In this document: one piece after another, positions 27,037-38,500 of the stretch
How positions within the stretch are numbered: position 1 is the first letter of the stretch
Layout: every line of letters starts with the position of its first letter
Assembly (NCBI RefSeq): GCF_900112255.1
Contig: NZ_FOLE01000001.1
Span: 620,001-684,000 of the forward strand
Reading direction: 5' to 3'
Source of the DNA: Flexibacter flexilis DSM 6793
GTDB lineage: Bacteria > Bacteroidota > Bacteroidia > Cytophagales > Flexibacteraceae
Length of the DNA: 64,000 nt
Program-made: the position numbers and the translations under genes
Notes under the pieces: model-generated
Seen by the model: only the letters and a program-made list of their open reading frames with translations
Told to the model about the DNA's origin: nothing
Databases searched by the model: none

Positions 27037-29487
27037 TTATTTACGAATTACCGCGCCTAATTCTTTTTCAAAAACTTCCATGAGGCGTGTCATGGTTTTG
27101 TCAATGACGGCATCGGTCAGCGTTTGGGCTTCGTCCTGAAGCGTGAAACTTACCGAATACGACTTCTTGCCCGCGCCAATATTGTCGCCTTCGTACACGT
27201 CAAACACATTGACTTGTTGCAAGATTTTTTTCTCAGTACGCAAGGCCAATTTCTTGATTTGGTCGAAAGAAACTTGCTTGTCCAGCACCAACGACAAATC
27301 GCGGCGAACCTCTGGGAACTTGGCCACGTCTTGGAATTTGTGTTTGGCCGAATATTTTTTGAGCAAATAATCCCAAGCAATATCCGCAAAGAAAACCGTT
27401 TGTTTTACTTCGGCAGCTTTGGCCAATTTCGGATTTACCAAACCAACCGTTGCAACGGCTCTGTTGTTGAGCATGAAAGCCAAACCGTAGCTAAAAATAT
27501 CATTCTGAACGGCTTGTTGCTCGGCATTGATGCCCAAACGCGCCAAAATTTGCTGCACCGCACCCGCCAACACAAAGAAGTCGGTTTTTTCGGCTTTGGC
27601 CTGCCACGATTCTGGGTGTTTGTCGCCCGTAACCAACAACGCCAAATGCAATTCTTCTTGATACGCTTTTTGACCTTCACCGCCTTCAGGTTTGCGGCTA
27701 TACACTTTCCCAAATTCAAATACTTTCAGGTCTTTTTGGCGGCGGTTAATGTTATACGCTAATGCCTCCAAACCCGAAAACAACAAAGTTTGACGCATTA
27801 CGCCCAAATCTTCACTCAAACGATTGAGAATCGGCACGTTAAGTTCGGATTTAAACGACTCTGTCAGGTCCGTGTAAGTGGCTTTGGTCAAAGAATTAGT
27901 TAAAATTTCATTGAAACCATTGGCCGCCAACAAACGCGCTACATCGGTTTGCAAACGCTCTTTGTCGGGTTGCGGAAACGATGCCAAAAAGTCCGTGCTC
28001 AAATGCTCGGAAATCTCCACATTTTCAAAGCCATAAATTCTCAAAATTTCTTCGATAATGTCAGCTTCGCGCTGCACGTCCACGCGATACGGCGGCACAC
28101 TTACGCGGAAACTTTCCTCAAAACCTTCGTGTCCGTAATTGCTTTCTTGCGTGATTTTTATGTCAAGATTTTGCAAAATACGGTGAATGAAATGGCGGTC
28201 TATGCTTTTACCGATGAGTCTATCAATGTTTTTGTATTTAACTTCAAAGTCAAACGGCTGTATGGCTTGCGGATAAATGTCCGTCACAGACGAAGCGATT
28301 TTGCCGCCCGCCACTTCCAAAATCAACAAAGCGGCACGCTTAAGCGCGTAAATATTGCCGTCTGGATTTACGCCGCGCTCGAAACGGAACGAAGCATCGG
28401 TTTTGATACCCAGCACTTGCGAGGTTTTGCGCACCGACACAGGCGAGAAGTAGGCACTTTCCAAGAAAATGCGCGTTGTGCTGTCTTTTACGCCTGATTT
28501 TGAACCACCAAAAACGCCCGCAATCGCCATTGGCTCTGTGGCGTTGGAAATGGTCAGGTTGGTGGCCTGAAGCGTTCTTTCTTGTCCGTCTAAGGTTACG
28601 AATTTCGCGCCTTCGGCTGCATTTTTTACAATCACTTGGTTACCTGCAATCGCTGCCGCGTCAAAAGCATGAAGCGGTTGGCCTAACTCGTGCATCACGT
28701 AATTGGTTACGTCCACGATGTTATTTATTGGCGATAAACCAATGGAAATCAAGGCTTTTTGCAACCATTCTGGCGACTCGCCCACCGTTACGCCATCTAT
28801 CACCACGCCACCGAAACGCGGACACGCTTCCGAGTTTTCGACGGTTACGGCAATCGGAAATTCATTTTCGGGAGCTTTGAAAGCCTCCACCGACGGCAAA
28901 TGCAAATCGCGGTTGAGTAGCGCACGCAAATCACGCGCCACGCCCCAATGCGAAGCTGCATCAGCGCGGTTGGGCGTAAGGCCTATTTCAAATACAAAAT
29001 CTTTTTCGAGGTTAAAATATTTGGCGGCTGGCGTACCTGCTGGCAAGTTGGTATCCAGCACCATAATGCCTGCGTGCGATTTGCCCAACCCGATTTCGTC
29101 TTCGGCGCAAATCATGCCTTCGGAGGCTTCGCCGCGAATTTTGGCTTTCTTGATTTTGAAAGGTTCGCCTTCGGCAGGGTAAAGTGTCGCGCCAACGGTG
29201 GCCACGATAACTTTCTGACCAGCAGCTACATTTGGTGCACCGCACACAATCGGTACGATAATATCGCTGCCAATGTCCACCGTCGTTTTGCTGAGTTTGT
29301 CGGCATCGGGGTGTTTTTCGCAAGTAACCACGTAACCAACTACCATGCCTTCCAAGCCGCCGCGTACAGGTTCGATTTCCTCCACGCTTTCCACTTCCAA
29401 ACCCGAACGAGTAAGGAGTTTGCCAATATAGTCGGGGTCTTCAGGCAAATCTATAATTTTCTTGAGCCAAGAATATGATATTTTCAT
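27037..29487 (-). CDS. pheT: phenylalanyl-tRNA synthetase beta subunit
   Basis: An 816-aa synthetase subunit of normal length. Domains in order: N-terminal MKISYSWLKKIIDLPEDPD, EMAP/tRNA-binding domain (VVGYVVTCEKHPDADKLSKT), B3/B4 editing region (LTPNRADAASHWGVARDLRA, LGQPLHAFDA), B5 domain (residues about 400-480), core catalytic-like domain (LTKATYTDLTESFKSELNVP), and FDX-ACB anticodon-binding domain at the end (FPEVRRDLSLVLDKQVSFDQ). With PheS it charges tRNA-Phe. pheS is not adjacent, which is common in Bacteroidota. Confidence 0.97.
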   Translation of the reverse strand: MKISYSWLKKIIDLPEDPDYIGKLLTRSGLEVESVEEIEPVRGGLEGMVVGYVVTCEKHPDADKLSKTTVDIGSDIIVPIVCGAPNVAAGQKVIVATVGATLYPAEGEPFKIKKAKIRGEASEGMICAEDEIGLGKSHAGIMVLDTNLPAGTPAAKYFNLEKDFVFEIGLTPNRADAASHWGVARDLRALLNRDLHLPSVEAFKAPENEFPIAVTVENSEACPRFGGVVIDGVTVGESPEWLQKALISIGLSPINNIVDVTNYVMHELGQPLHAFDAAAIAGNQVIVKNAAEGAKFVTLDGQERTLQATNLTISNATEPMAIAGVFGGSKSGVKDSTTRIFLESAYFSPVSVRKTSQVLGIKTDASFRFERGVNPDGNIYALKRAALLILEVAGGKIASSVTDIYPQAIQPFDFEVKYKNIDRLIGKSIDRHFIHRILQNLDIKITQESNYGHEGFEESFRVSVPPYRVDVQREADIIEEILRIYGFENVEISEHLSTDFLASFPQPDKERLQTDVARLLAANGFNEILTNSLTKATYTDLTESFKSELNVPILNRLSEDLGVMRQTLLFSGLEALAYNINRRQKDLKVFEFGKVYSRKPEGGEGQKAYQEELHLALLVTGDKHPESWQAKAEKTDFFVLAGAVQQILARLGINAEQQAVQNDIFSYGLAFMLNNRAVATVGLVNPKLAKAAEVKQTVFFADIAWDYLLKKYSAKHKFQDVAKFPEVRRDLSLVLDKQVSFDQIKKLALRTEKKILQQVNVFDVYEGDNIGAGKKSYSVSFTLQDEAQTLTDAVIDKTMTRLMEVFEKELGAVIRK

Positions 29488-29617
29488 TGTATAGATAAAA
29501 TTTTACAGAATCAACGCAAAGCGGCAAATATGACCGAATTTAGCCTTTTTTCAAAGCATTTAAGCATAATCTTAAACCTATGGATTTGGGAAATCTAAAG
29601 GTTTTGGGCACAAAAAA

Positions 29618-29641
29618 GCCCCAAACTTATCTATCTGGGGC
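29618..29641 (-). terminator. terminator after the DUF2752 gene
   Basis: GCCCCA / TGGGGC stem with a 12-base loop; on the minus strand followed by TTTTTTG. Confidence 0.7.
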
Positions 29642-29656
29642 ATTGATTTAGTCGGC

Positions 29657-29983
29657 TCATTTTGTACAAAAACGCCAAAAATCTTGAAGCAAATAAAAGC
29701 TTGCGGCAGGCAGCACTACATAAATGAGTTTGTTGGTTTGCCAAGCGGCCAGCCAATCGGCACGCAACAAGCACACAAACGAAGTCGTAAGTCCGCAACT
29801 GGGGCAAGAAGTCTCAAACAAAGTTTTCCAAAGACACGGAATACCAATGTCTATGCTGGTGATAGCTTGCAAAATACTGGAAATCAGCAAATAAAAAACA
29901 ACTAAACTGGGGATCCAATTTTCTTTGCAATAGCTTAAAAGTTTAAACGGCAGTGTTTTGAGTAATAACATTACCTTGTGCAT
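29657..29983 (-). CDS. DUF2752 membrane protein
   Basis: A 108-aa protein (ATG 29983; a second Met 4 codons later is also possible). It contains the DUF2752 motif [20 protein letters not shown] between two hydrophobic segments ([14 protein letters not shown] and [14 protein letters not shown]). Family function is unknown. Its start overlaps the preceding TM2 gene by 41 bases, so both are translated from one message; TM2 and DUF2752 genes often travel together. Confidence 0.8.
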   Translation of the reverse strand: MHKVMLLLKTLPFKLLSYCKENWIPSLVVFYLLISSILQAITSIDIGIPCLWKTLFETSCPSCGLTTSFVCLLRADWLAAWQTNKLIYVVLPAASFYLLQDFWRFCTK

Positions 29984-30278
29984 CTTTGAAATTGCCCGTA
30001 ACAATCATAACAAAATCAATAATAGTCCAGATGCCGCAACCACCAAGCGTGATGAGTTGCAAAATACCTATTCCTGTATGGCCAGTATAAAAACGATGAA
30101 CTCCGAAGCCCCCCAAAAAGAAGCAAAGTAGCAAACAAGTAAGCCAGCGATTTTCTCCTGTAGCAACTACTTGCGGCGGCGTTTGGCGAACCCCACAACG
30201 CGGACATATTTCTGCTTTTTTATTGATAAGCGAACCGCATTCGGTACAATATTTTTCGTTATCTTTCTTTAAATCCAT
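29943..30278 (-). CDS. zinc-ribbon and TM2 domain membrane protein
   Basis: A 111-aa protein. Residues 11-29 form a zinc ribbon ([19 protein letters not shown]), and residues about 45-95 a TM2 domain: [20 protein letters not shown], then [20 protein letters not shown] with a membrane-buried GxWxxxD. TM2 proteins are small membrane proteins of unknown function. Confidence 0.85.
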   Translation of the reverse strand: MDLKKDNEKYCTECGSLINKKAEICPRCGVRQTPPQVVATGENRWLTCLLLCFFLGGFGVHRFYTGHTGIGILQLITLGGCGIWTIIDFVMIVTGNFKDAQGNVITQNTAV

Positions 30279-30302
30279 AAATCAATGAGCTAAAAAATAA
30301 GT

Positions 30303-30329
30303 TTGGGTTAGCGAACAACACTAACCCAA
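30303..30329 (-). terminator. terminator between the two TM2 genes
   Basis: TTGGGTTAG / CTAACCCAA arms with a 9-base loop; on the minus strand followed by ACTTATTTTTT. It separates the 70-aa TM2 gene from the downstream TM2/DUF2752 pair. Confidence 0.65.
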
Positions 30330-30357
30330 GTTGATTTTCTTTTAAAAGTAGTTTTTA

Positions 30358-30570
30358 TTAAGCTAAATCACGGCCATCTGCCATTTTTAGACTTCCCGTA
30401 ATAATACGAATAAAGTCTATCAAAGACCAAATACCACAGCCGCCCAAAGTGATAAGCATTAACCACCAATTAGAATAGCCCATTAGTAAACGGTGAATAC
30501 CCAAGCCGCCCAAAAAGAAGCTAATCAAAATCATGGTGGTTTTAGATTGTAGAGGTTTTTGCTCTGCCAT
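30358..30570 (-). CDS. TM2 domain protein (short paralogue)
   Basis: A 70-aa protein consisting only of a TM2 domain: [40 protein letters not shown]. It is a paralogue of the neighbouring zinc-ribbon TM2 protein without the ribbon, suggesting a local duplication. Confidence 0.85.
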   Translation of the reverse strand: MAEQKPLQSKTTMILISFFLGGLGIHRLLMGYSNWWLMLITLGGCGIWSLIDFIRIITGSLKMADGRDLA

Positions 30571-30851
30571 ATTATTATTGTTTTTATTTAATTGTTTCGC
30601 CTACTCTATATTTAGTTTTCGGCACCCCTATTGTTTATAAAACCAACCTCAATATTATACCAAAAAAAACAATAAGCAAATCTTTTGGTAAAATAATAAC
30701 ATACAATCAGTCTTAGTTGTGGACTTCTCCATGACTAAATGCAGATGTTTGGATAAATTTTATACCTTTATGGCCTCAGAAAAATGTACTATGAGCCGCT
30801 GGCTGCACGTTAGAAAAGGCAACAGAAATAGGTTCTAAACATTGCACGATA

Positions 30852-31391
30852 ATGAAACGAAACAACATATATATTCTATTAGTAGGGTTTTTAGCTACGC
30901 TTTCGGGTTGCTTCGGTAAGCCTAATTTTTCGGACACGCCTTCCATTTCGTACCGCACCATGGCATTTATAGAAGGTGGTGATTTTAAGCAAGATACTAT
31001 CGCCATCACGCTCAACTACCGCGACGGAAACGGCGATTTGGGGCTGAACGCTGCGGACACGAATGCGCCTTATCAAAGACTTTCGAGCAACGGAAGTTTC
31101 AATCCTGATTACTTTAATATTACGGTGGACTGCTTTCAGCGCAAAGCCAATGGCCGCATAGATTCGATCCCAATGCCTTCGCTTTCGAGCATCGACGGCA
31201 CTTTTTACGGGCGTTTTCCGCGTATTCGGCCCGAAAAAAGCGGTGCGTTGGAAGGCACACTGCGCTACGACCTCAAATCTTTCTACTTCTTCGACGATAC
31301 GGTGTCGGAAGTTTGTTTCAAAGTGCAAATCAAAGACCGTAATTTACAGAAAAGTGAACGAATTATCACGCCTTTTATTAAAATAAAATAA
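30852..31391 (+). CDS. hypothetical lipoprotein (179 aa)
   Basis: A lipoprotein with signal ATLSGC (lipid Cys at residue 20) and an all-beta-looking body: an ISYRTMAFIEGG strand, the acidic segment LNYRDGNGDLGLNAADTNAP, and a closing CFKVQIKDRNLQKSERIITP. The NYRDGNGDLG segment recurs in Bacteroidota lipoproteins and may bind calcium. Function unknown. The gap upstream (30571-30851) shows no gene. Confidence 0.65.
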   Translation: MKRNNIYILLVGFLATLSGCFGKPNFSDTPSISYRTMAFIEGGDFKQDTIAITLNYRDGNGDLGLNAADTNAPYQRLSSNGSFNPDYFNITVDCFQRKANGRIDSIPMPSLSSIDGTFYGRFPRIRPEKSGALEGTLRYDLKSFYFFDDTVSEVCFKVQIKDRNLQKSERIITPFIKIK

Positions 31392-31464
31392 TTATAAAAG
31401 ACTGAATAATAAACTTTTATAATTTTATTTATTTTCTTAAATCAAGAAAATATTTTTTTGGCAT

Positions 31465-31472
31465 TATATTTG
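31465..31472 (+). promoter_or_regulatory. -7 element (TATATTTG) of the DUF4476 gene
   Basis: Perfect TAnnTTTG, 61 bases before the ATG at 31533. No clear -33 TTG. Confidence 0.45.
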
Positions 31473-31532
31473 AAAAAGAGCTTTTATAAAACAAAAACCA
31501 TACATTCACTTGATACACACTTACTCAATTTT

Positions 31533-32471
31533 ATGAAAAAGCTATTCACTTTTTTGCTCATCTGTTTGGCCGCTCAAACAATAGCATTTGCCCAAACTGC
31601 TAACGCTATTTTATTTACAGAAAATGGCGAAAGATTCACAATAATTCTGAACGGTGTTCGCCAAAATCAACGCCCAGAAACAAACGTAAAACTCACGGGA
31701 CTCACTTCCGAAAATTACAAAATGCGTGTCATTTTTGAAGATAAACGCTTGGGGGTAATGGACAATACTTTATACGTTTATTATGGCGAAGAAATTACTT
31801 ATGCTATTCGCAAAAAGAAATCAAAATACGTGTTGCGTTTTGTAAGTCAAAATCAAATTGGTGGCGGTGCAGCCAATGCCAATAATTACAATAATAATAG
31901 TGGCGGAAATGGCTACAATAATAATGGTGGTTACAACAATAACGGCGGCTACAACCCAACGCCTAATCCACCACGCCCGAACGGAAGTACCACCACCACG
32001 ACTACTACCAACGGCGGTGTAGCCGTAAACGGTCAAATCAGCGTAGGCGGCGTAACCATTGGAGGCCAGGTAAATACAGGAAATTCGACTACGACAACCA
32101 CCAACGGTGGTGTAGTACCTCCTCCAACGCCACAACCTTACGTTTTGCCTGGTTATACTGGTGTGTACGGTTGCCCTTATCCGATGCAACCTGATGCGTT
32201 TCAGGCCGCGAAAAACTCTATCGCCAAGCAGCCTTTTGACGACAACAAACTCATGATTGCCAAGCAAGTAATTACATCAAACTGTTTGCTTACTTCACAA
32301 GTAAAAGAGCTTGCCAAAATGTTTACTTTTGAGGATAGAAGATTAGATTTTGCAAAATTTGCATACGGTTATACACTCGATATTAACAATTATTTTGTGA
32401 TAAATGACGTGTTTACATTTCCGAGCAGCGTAGAAGATTTGAACGACTATATTGTATCGTATCGTCGTTAA
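31533..32471 (+). CDS. secreted DUF4476 domain protein with Asn/Gly/Thr-rich linker
   Basis: A 312-aa protein with Sec signal (KKLFTFLLICLAAQTIAFAQ). An N-terminal beta domain (residues about 22-115) is followed by a low-complexity linker of Asn/Gly/Tyr repeats (GYNNNGGYNNNGGYNP) and Thr runs with the imperfect repeat TTTTTTNGGV. The C-terminal DUF4476 domain (residues about 225-312) has MQPDAFQAAKNSIAKQPFDD, KLMIAKQVITSNCLLTSQVK and FTFEDRRLDFAKFAYGYTLD. DUF4476 is widespread in Bacteroidota, function unknown. Confidence 0.85.
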   Translation: MKKLFTFLLICLAAQTIAFAQTANAILFTENGERFTIILNGVRQNQRPETNVKLTGLTSENYKMRVIFEDKRLGVMDNTLYVYYGEEITYAIRKKKSKYVLRFVSQNQIGGGAANANNYNNNSGGNGYNNNGGYNNNGGYNPTPNPPRPNGSTTTTTTTNGGVAVNGQISVGGVTIGGQVNTGNSTTTTTNGGVVPPPTPQPYVLPGYTGVYGCPYPMQPDAFQAAKNSIAKQPFDDNKLMIAKQVITSNCLLTSQVKELAKMFTFEDRRLDFAKFAYGYTLDINNYFVINDVFTFPSSVEDLNDYIVSYRR

Positions 32472-32490
32472 TTTTTTCCGTAATTTATTC

Positions 32491-32531
32491 TAAAAAAGCC
32501 TTTCAGTATGTGCAAAACTGAGAGGCTTTTT
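32491..32531 (+). terminator. terminator after the DUF4476 gene
   Basis: AAAAAAGCCTTTCAGT / ACTGAGAGGCTTTTTT with one wobble pair and a 9-base loop, 19 bases after the stop. Confidence 0.85.
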
Positions 32532-32588
32532 TACATAAAATATACTTTTTTATTTTCATACAACAGCCAACTAACAAAATCAAAAAAA

Positions 32589-35500
32589 ATGAAACGACAC
32601 CCTTTATTACTGTTTGTTTTATGCGTGTGGGCATGGGCAAACACTAGTTTCGCACAAACAAAAACACCAACCATGAAAAACACCAGTTATGAAAGCCTTT
32701 GGGCCGAAACCGACAAACTCATGGGCAAAGGCCTGCCCGAATCGGCACGCAAAAAAGTAGAAGAAATCGAGCGAAAAGCCATTGCCGAAAAAAACGAAGT
32801 GCAACAAATCAAAGTGTTGTTCTATCTGGCTTCTATTTCCGCTTCCAAAGACGAAGATTATGAGGCGAGCAACATTATTGCTTTAGAACAACAGCTTCAA
32901 AACAAAAAGATTTCGGTTGCCAAAAGTGGTGTTTTGCATTCAGTTTTGGGGCAATATTACCAACAATATTTGGACAATAACCGTTGGCGAATTTATGAAA
33001 TGAGTGCGCCAAAAGACGTGGAACTCAAGGGCAAAGTGCCGACCATCGAGACACTGGCAACCCTGAACATCAACCAGTTGTCCGAAATAATAATTACGCA
33101 TTACGAACAGTCTATGCAAAATGCCAAGCAACTACAACAGTTGCCGATGGCGCAGTTTGAGACGCTCACGACGGGAGGCAAGCAAAACCGCCATTTGTAC
33201 CCGACGCTTTTTGATATTTTGGCTATGCGTGCGCTGGACGCACTCAACAACGACGAACTTTTTAACACGCGTCCGCACGAGCAATTTTATATCAACAATC
33301 CCGCGTATTTTGGGTTGGCCAAAGAATTTGTAAAGCTCAACATCGGCACGCCCGACAGCCTTTCGGTGAAATGGCGAATGTTGCGCACGTATCAGCAACT
33401 TGCCGCTTTCCATTTGCAAGACCCAAAAAATGACGCGTTGATTAATTTGGAGAAAAAGCGCATCGAATTTGTGCTAAACAATTACACCGACTCCAATACC
33501 AAAACGGAACTTTACGAAAAAAGCCTGTTGGCCGCTGCCGACACCTACAAAAACAACGAACAAGTTACGGAGTTTTTGGCCACAGTAGCCCAACAACGAC
33601 AAGCCGCAGGCAAACCGCACGAGGCCATCAAAATCGCGCAGCAAGGCATTAGCCTTTATCCAAAGTCAAGAGGCGCGGCACTTTGCCAAAACATTATTAA
33701 CGCCATACAGCAACCCGAACTTTCGGTTACGAACCTCAATATTACGCCTTCGGGACTGCCGCAACTGGCTTTGTTGAGTTACCGCAATCTCAAATCTACG
33801 CGTTTGAGCATTTACAAAATTTCGGGCAACGACTACAAGTGGTTCAAAGACTACCATTATTACAACAACAAAGAACATTTGAGTAAAATTTTGGATTTGC
33901 TCGAAAAGAAAAAACCTGTAAATGAGCAAGTTGTTAATTTACCAGACAGCAACGACTACAAAACCCACAGCACAGAAGCCAAAATCCCTGCCTTAGACTT
34001 AGGTTATTATATTATTGCTGTCGCCAACGACGCGGATTTGAGCAAAGCCCAACAACTGCAATTAGATGCGTTTCAGGTATCGGATTTGAGCTTTTTTGTG
34101 CGTAACCAAGAAAAAGAAATACGTGTGTTGCATCGCGAAACAGGCAAGCCAATAGCAGGCGTAAAAGTGATGGCAGAATACAAATATTACGACAGTCATA
34201 CGGGCAAAGAAGTAGTTCGCGAAACTAAATACCTGACTACCAGTGCAGACGGTAGAGCAAATGTTCCACCAATGCAGAATCATCACATTGCAATTTCTTT
34301 GCAAAGCAACCATGACACGTTAAGCAATTGTACCAGCTTTGGTGGAGACATTCACAAGCCACAGCCGCCACAGACCCAAACGCAAATGTTTTTGTTTGCC
34401 GACCGCGCCATTTATCGCCCAACCCAAACGGTTTATTTTAAGGGAATAATGATAGAAAAAGGCCTGCGCGACAAAGCCAAAGTATTGGCCGACAAGGAAA
34501 TATGGATAAAATTGCTTGACCCTAACGACGAAGAAGTTTTTTCTAAAAGCTACAAAACCAACCAATACGGCAGCCTGAGCGGTTCGGTGGCCTTGCCGTC
34601 GGGTGTACTGAACGGAAGTTTTAGATTGGTGGCTAATCATGCGGAAACCGACGAATATCGTTGGAATTATGGCAGTTTGGCGGAACTGAACATACAAGTA
34701 GAAGAATACAAACGCCCGAAATTTGAAGCTACTTTCGAGCCGATTACGGGCAGTTTCCGACTCGGCGACACGATTAGCGTAACGGGTGTGGCCAAAGCCT
34801 TCGCGGGTTACGGCTTGGACGGCGCGAAAGTAGTGTTAAGCATCGAACGCCAAGCCTACAAACCAATTTACTGGTGGTGTTGGTGGGTGCCGCCTGCTTC
34901 CAAAACTTCGACGGTGGTACTGAATCAGACGCTTAAAACCGACCAAAACGGCAAATTTGTAGTTCGTTTCCCTGCGCTGCCCGACCTTGCCGAGTCGGAC
35001 GGAACGGAATTTATTTACAACATCAAAGCCGACGTAATAGACCAAAACGGTGAAACGCACACGGCCAACACTTCCGTACAAGTCGGCAAAACATCGTTGC
35101 GCCTGACGGCCAATATCGGCGAGGAAGTGAACAAAGAACAAAAAATTAACCTTACCGTCAGCAGTACCAACACCGTTGGGCAAGCCGTTGGCGCACAGGT
35201 AACCGCACGCCTTTACCGCGTACAAACGGGCACAAAGGCCACGCACAGCCGCTATTGGACTTTGCCCGACGCGCCTACGATTTCGGATAGTGATTTTGCC
35301 AAAGATTTCCCGTCCGATGCGCCATATCATTTGCAAGAACCCAAAACGCTTTTGCAAACCATTAGTTTTGATACAAAAACAACGACTGCACTCACTTTCA
35401 AGGATTTAGAGAAATTGCCTGTCGGGGTTTATTGGGTGGAATTGGAAACAAAAGACCAACACCAAACACCCGTAAAAGCCGAGTATATGTTCAAACTCAT

Positions 35501-38500
35501 TGCGCCAAAAGGCAAAGAAATAGCCAAACCGTTGGTGTTTGAGGCTAAACTTTTGCGCAGCAGCGTAGAGCCTTTGGAAAATGCCGAAATTTTGGTGGTA
35601 AGCAGTGAAAAAGATTTTGTGGTACTCTACGAAGTGGAACACGAAGGCCGCATTATCAGCTCCGAACAACTCACACTCAACGCCGAACAACGCGTTCTTT
35701 CTTTGCCTATCAAAGAAGAATACAGAGGCAATGTGGGCATACACCTGACCGCCGTGCGCCACAATCACACGTATTCGCAAACCCTGACGGTATATGTTCC
35801 GTACACGAACAAAGACCTGAAAATCAGTTTCGAGACGTTCAGAAGTAAACTTTTGCCCAACGAAAAAGAAACTTGGAAGCTCAAAATTTCGGGTTATAAA
35901 TCCGAGAAAGTAGCCGCCGAAATGTTGGCTACGCTGTACGATGCTTCTTTGGATGCTTTCGCGCCTAACAGTTTCTATATGAGTGTGTTTAATAGCTATT
36001 ATCCGTACTTGAATTGGGGCGGCAATACTACTTTTGCCCAAGCCCTAAACTCGTACCGTTGGCCTGCCACGCACTACGAAAGATATACGTCTGATGACAG
36101 TTACGAGGATTTCCGAATCCATGTACCACGCCGCTACAGATACGGAGCGGTGCGCAAAGGCATGGCACCAACTGCCGCGTATGAGTCGATGAGTGATGCT
36201 TCCGTAGAAATGAAAACTGCCGCTGCACCTGCTCCAGCCATGAAAGCGAAGAAAGTAGCAGAGCAAACGCTTATGGCTGGAAATATAGCCAAAGAAGAAG
36301 CCGCAGATACGGACAACAGCGTTGCACCGCCGAAGCCACAAGCCCAAGCCGCCGCACCGCTAGAAGTGAAAGCACGTAGTAATTTCAATGAAACGGCCTT
36401 TTTCTTGCCGCACTTGCAAACCAACGACAAAGGCGAGATTTTGGTTAATTTCACGATACCCGAATCGCTGACACGCTGGAAAATGTTGGGCTTGGCGCAC
36501 ACCAAAGACGTGAGTTTCGGGACGGTAACCAATGAATTGGTAACTCAAAAAACGCTTATGGTCGTGCCAAATATGCCGCGTTTCTTGCGCGAAAGCGACA
36601 CTATTTTTCTTTCTACCAAAATTAAAAACCTCTCAGACAAGGCTTTGCAAGGCAAAGTGCAGCTACAACTTTTTGATGCGCTTACGCAAAAGTCCATTGA
36701 TGAGCAGTTAGGCAACAAGGCCAACACATTTGATTTTAGTTGCCCAGCCGCCGAGAGCAGCACGGCCACTTGGAAAATAATTGTGCCAGCAGGTTTGGAA
36801 GCTGTGCAATACAAAATTGTGGCGCAAGCGGGCACGTATTCGGACGGCGAAGAAGCCGTTTTGCCTGTGCTGACCAACCGCATTTTGGTAACCGAAGCCC
36901 TGCCGCTACCGATTCGCGGCAAGCAGACCAAAACGTTTGAATTGGAAAAATTGACCAAGAAAGCCAGCCCGACGGCACGCAATCACAGCCTTACGTTGGA
37001 GTTTACGCAAAATCCTGCGTGGTATGCCGTGCAAGCCTTGCCGTACTTGATGGAATATCCGTATGAGTGTGCCGAACAGACATTTAGCCGCTATTATGCC
37101 AACAGTTTGGCCGCGCACATTGTAGGCAGCAACCCGAAAATTAAGGCGGTTTTTGAGCAATGGAAACAGTCGGACAGCTCGGCGTTTTTGTCGAATTTGC
37201 AGAAAAACCAAGAACTCAAAAGTTTGCTTTTGCAAGAAACGCCTTGGGTGCTGCAAGCCAAAAACGAGTCGGAAAACAAACGCCGCATTGCTTTTTTGTT
37301 TGACATGATAAAAATGGGCGAAGGCTTGGACGCGGCCATTGCCAAACTCGAACAAATGCAAATGGCCAGCGGTGCGTTTCCGTGGTTTAAGGGCATGAAC
37401 GAAAACCCGTACATTACGCAATACATTGTGGCGGGCATCGGGCATTTGCAACAGTTGGGCGTGATTAGCATCGAAAAAGATGCACGCATTGCGGCCATTG
37501 CTGAAAAAGCCATTGCGTATCTGGACAACAAAATGCGCGAAGACTACGAGTATTTGAAAAAATTGCATAAAGTAAATCTTAAAGAACAACACGTAGGCGG
37601 TTTGCACATTCATTACCTCTATACGCGCAGTTTCTTTAAACAAGAAATGGAAGCCCGCAACCGCGAAGCGTTTAGTTATTATTTGGGTCAAAGTAAAAAA
37701 TATTGGCTCAGTCAACCGCTTTATACGCAAGGGTTGGCGGCGTTGGCTTTGCATCGCTACAACGAAAAGGAAACGGCCAAAAGCATCGTAGCTTCTTTGT
37801 CGGAAAAGGCGTTGCATTCGGAAGAAATGGGAATGTATTGGCGTGCTAATTCGGGTTATTTCTGGTACGAAGCTCCCATCGAACGCCAAGCCATTATGAT
37901 TGAGGTGTTTGATGAAGTAGCCCAAAACGCCAAAGCCGTTGAAGACCTCAAAGTTTGGCTTTTGAAAAACAAACAAACGACCAACTGGGAAACCACCAAA
38001 GCCACCGCCGAAGCTTGCTACGCGCTGTTGCTCAGAGGCGGCAATTGGCTGACCGATACGCAACCCATCGAAATTAGTGTAGGTTCTCAAAAAATTGATT
38101 TGAGCAAAATAAAACAAGAAGCGGGAACGGGTTATTTCAAAACTACGTTTGAGGCCGAGCAAATCAAGCCAGAAATGGGGCGCGTAACCGTGACCAAACG
38201 CGATGAGGGCGTAGCGTGGGGCGCGTTGTATTGGCAATATTTCGAGCAACTCGACCACATCACGAAAGCCGAAAACAATCCGTTGGTTATCCGCAAAAAG
38301 CTCTACAAAAAACAAGCAGGTGCACGCGGAACGGAGCTTTTGCCTATCACGACACAAACGTTAGAAGTCGGCGATATGGTGCAAGTGCGTGTAGAAATCA
38401 CTACCGACCGCGATTTGGAATATGTACATCTGAAAGATTTGCGTGCGTCGGGTTTTGAGCCAGCCGAAACGCTTTCGGGCTACGAATGGCGCAACGGTTT

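Noticed and set aside
36906-38357. 483-codon open frame on the minus strand inside the A2M gene
   Set aside because: It is a mirror frame of a strongly conserved gene with A2M and thioester motifs; its translation is Phe/Arg/His-rich with no domain or signal.
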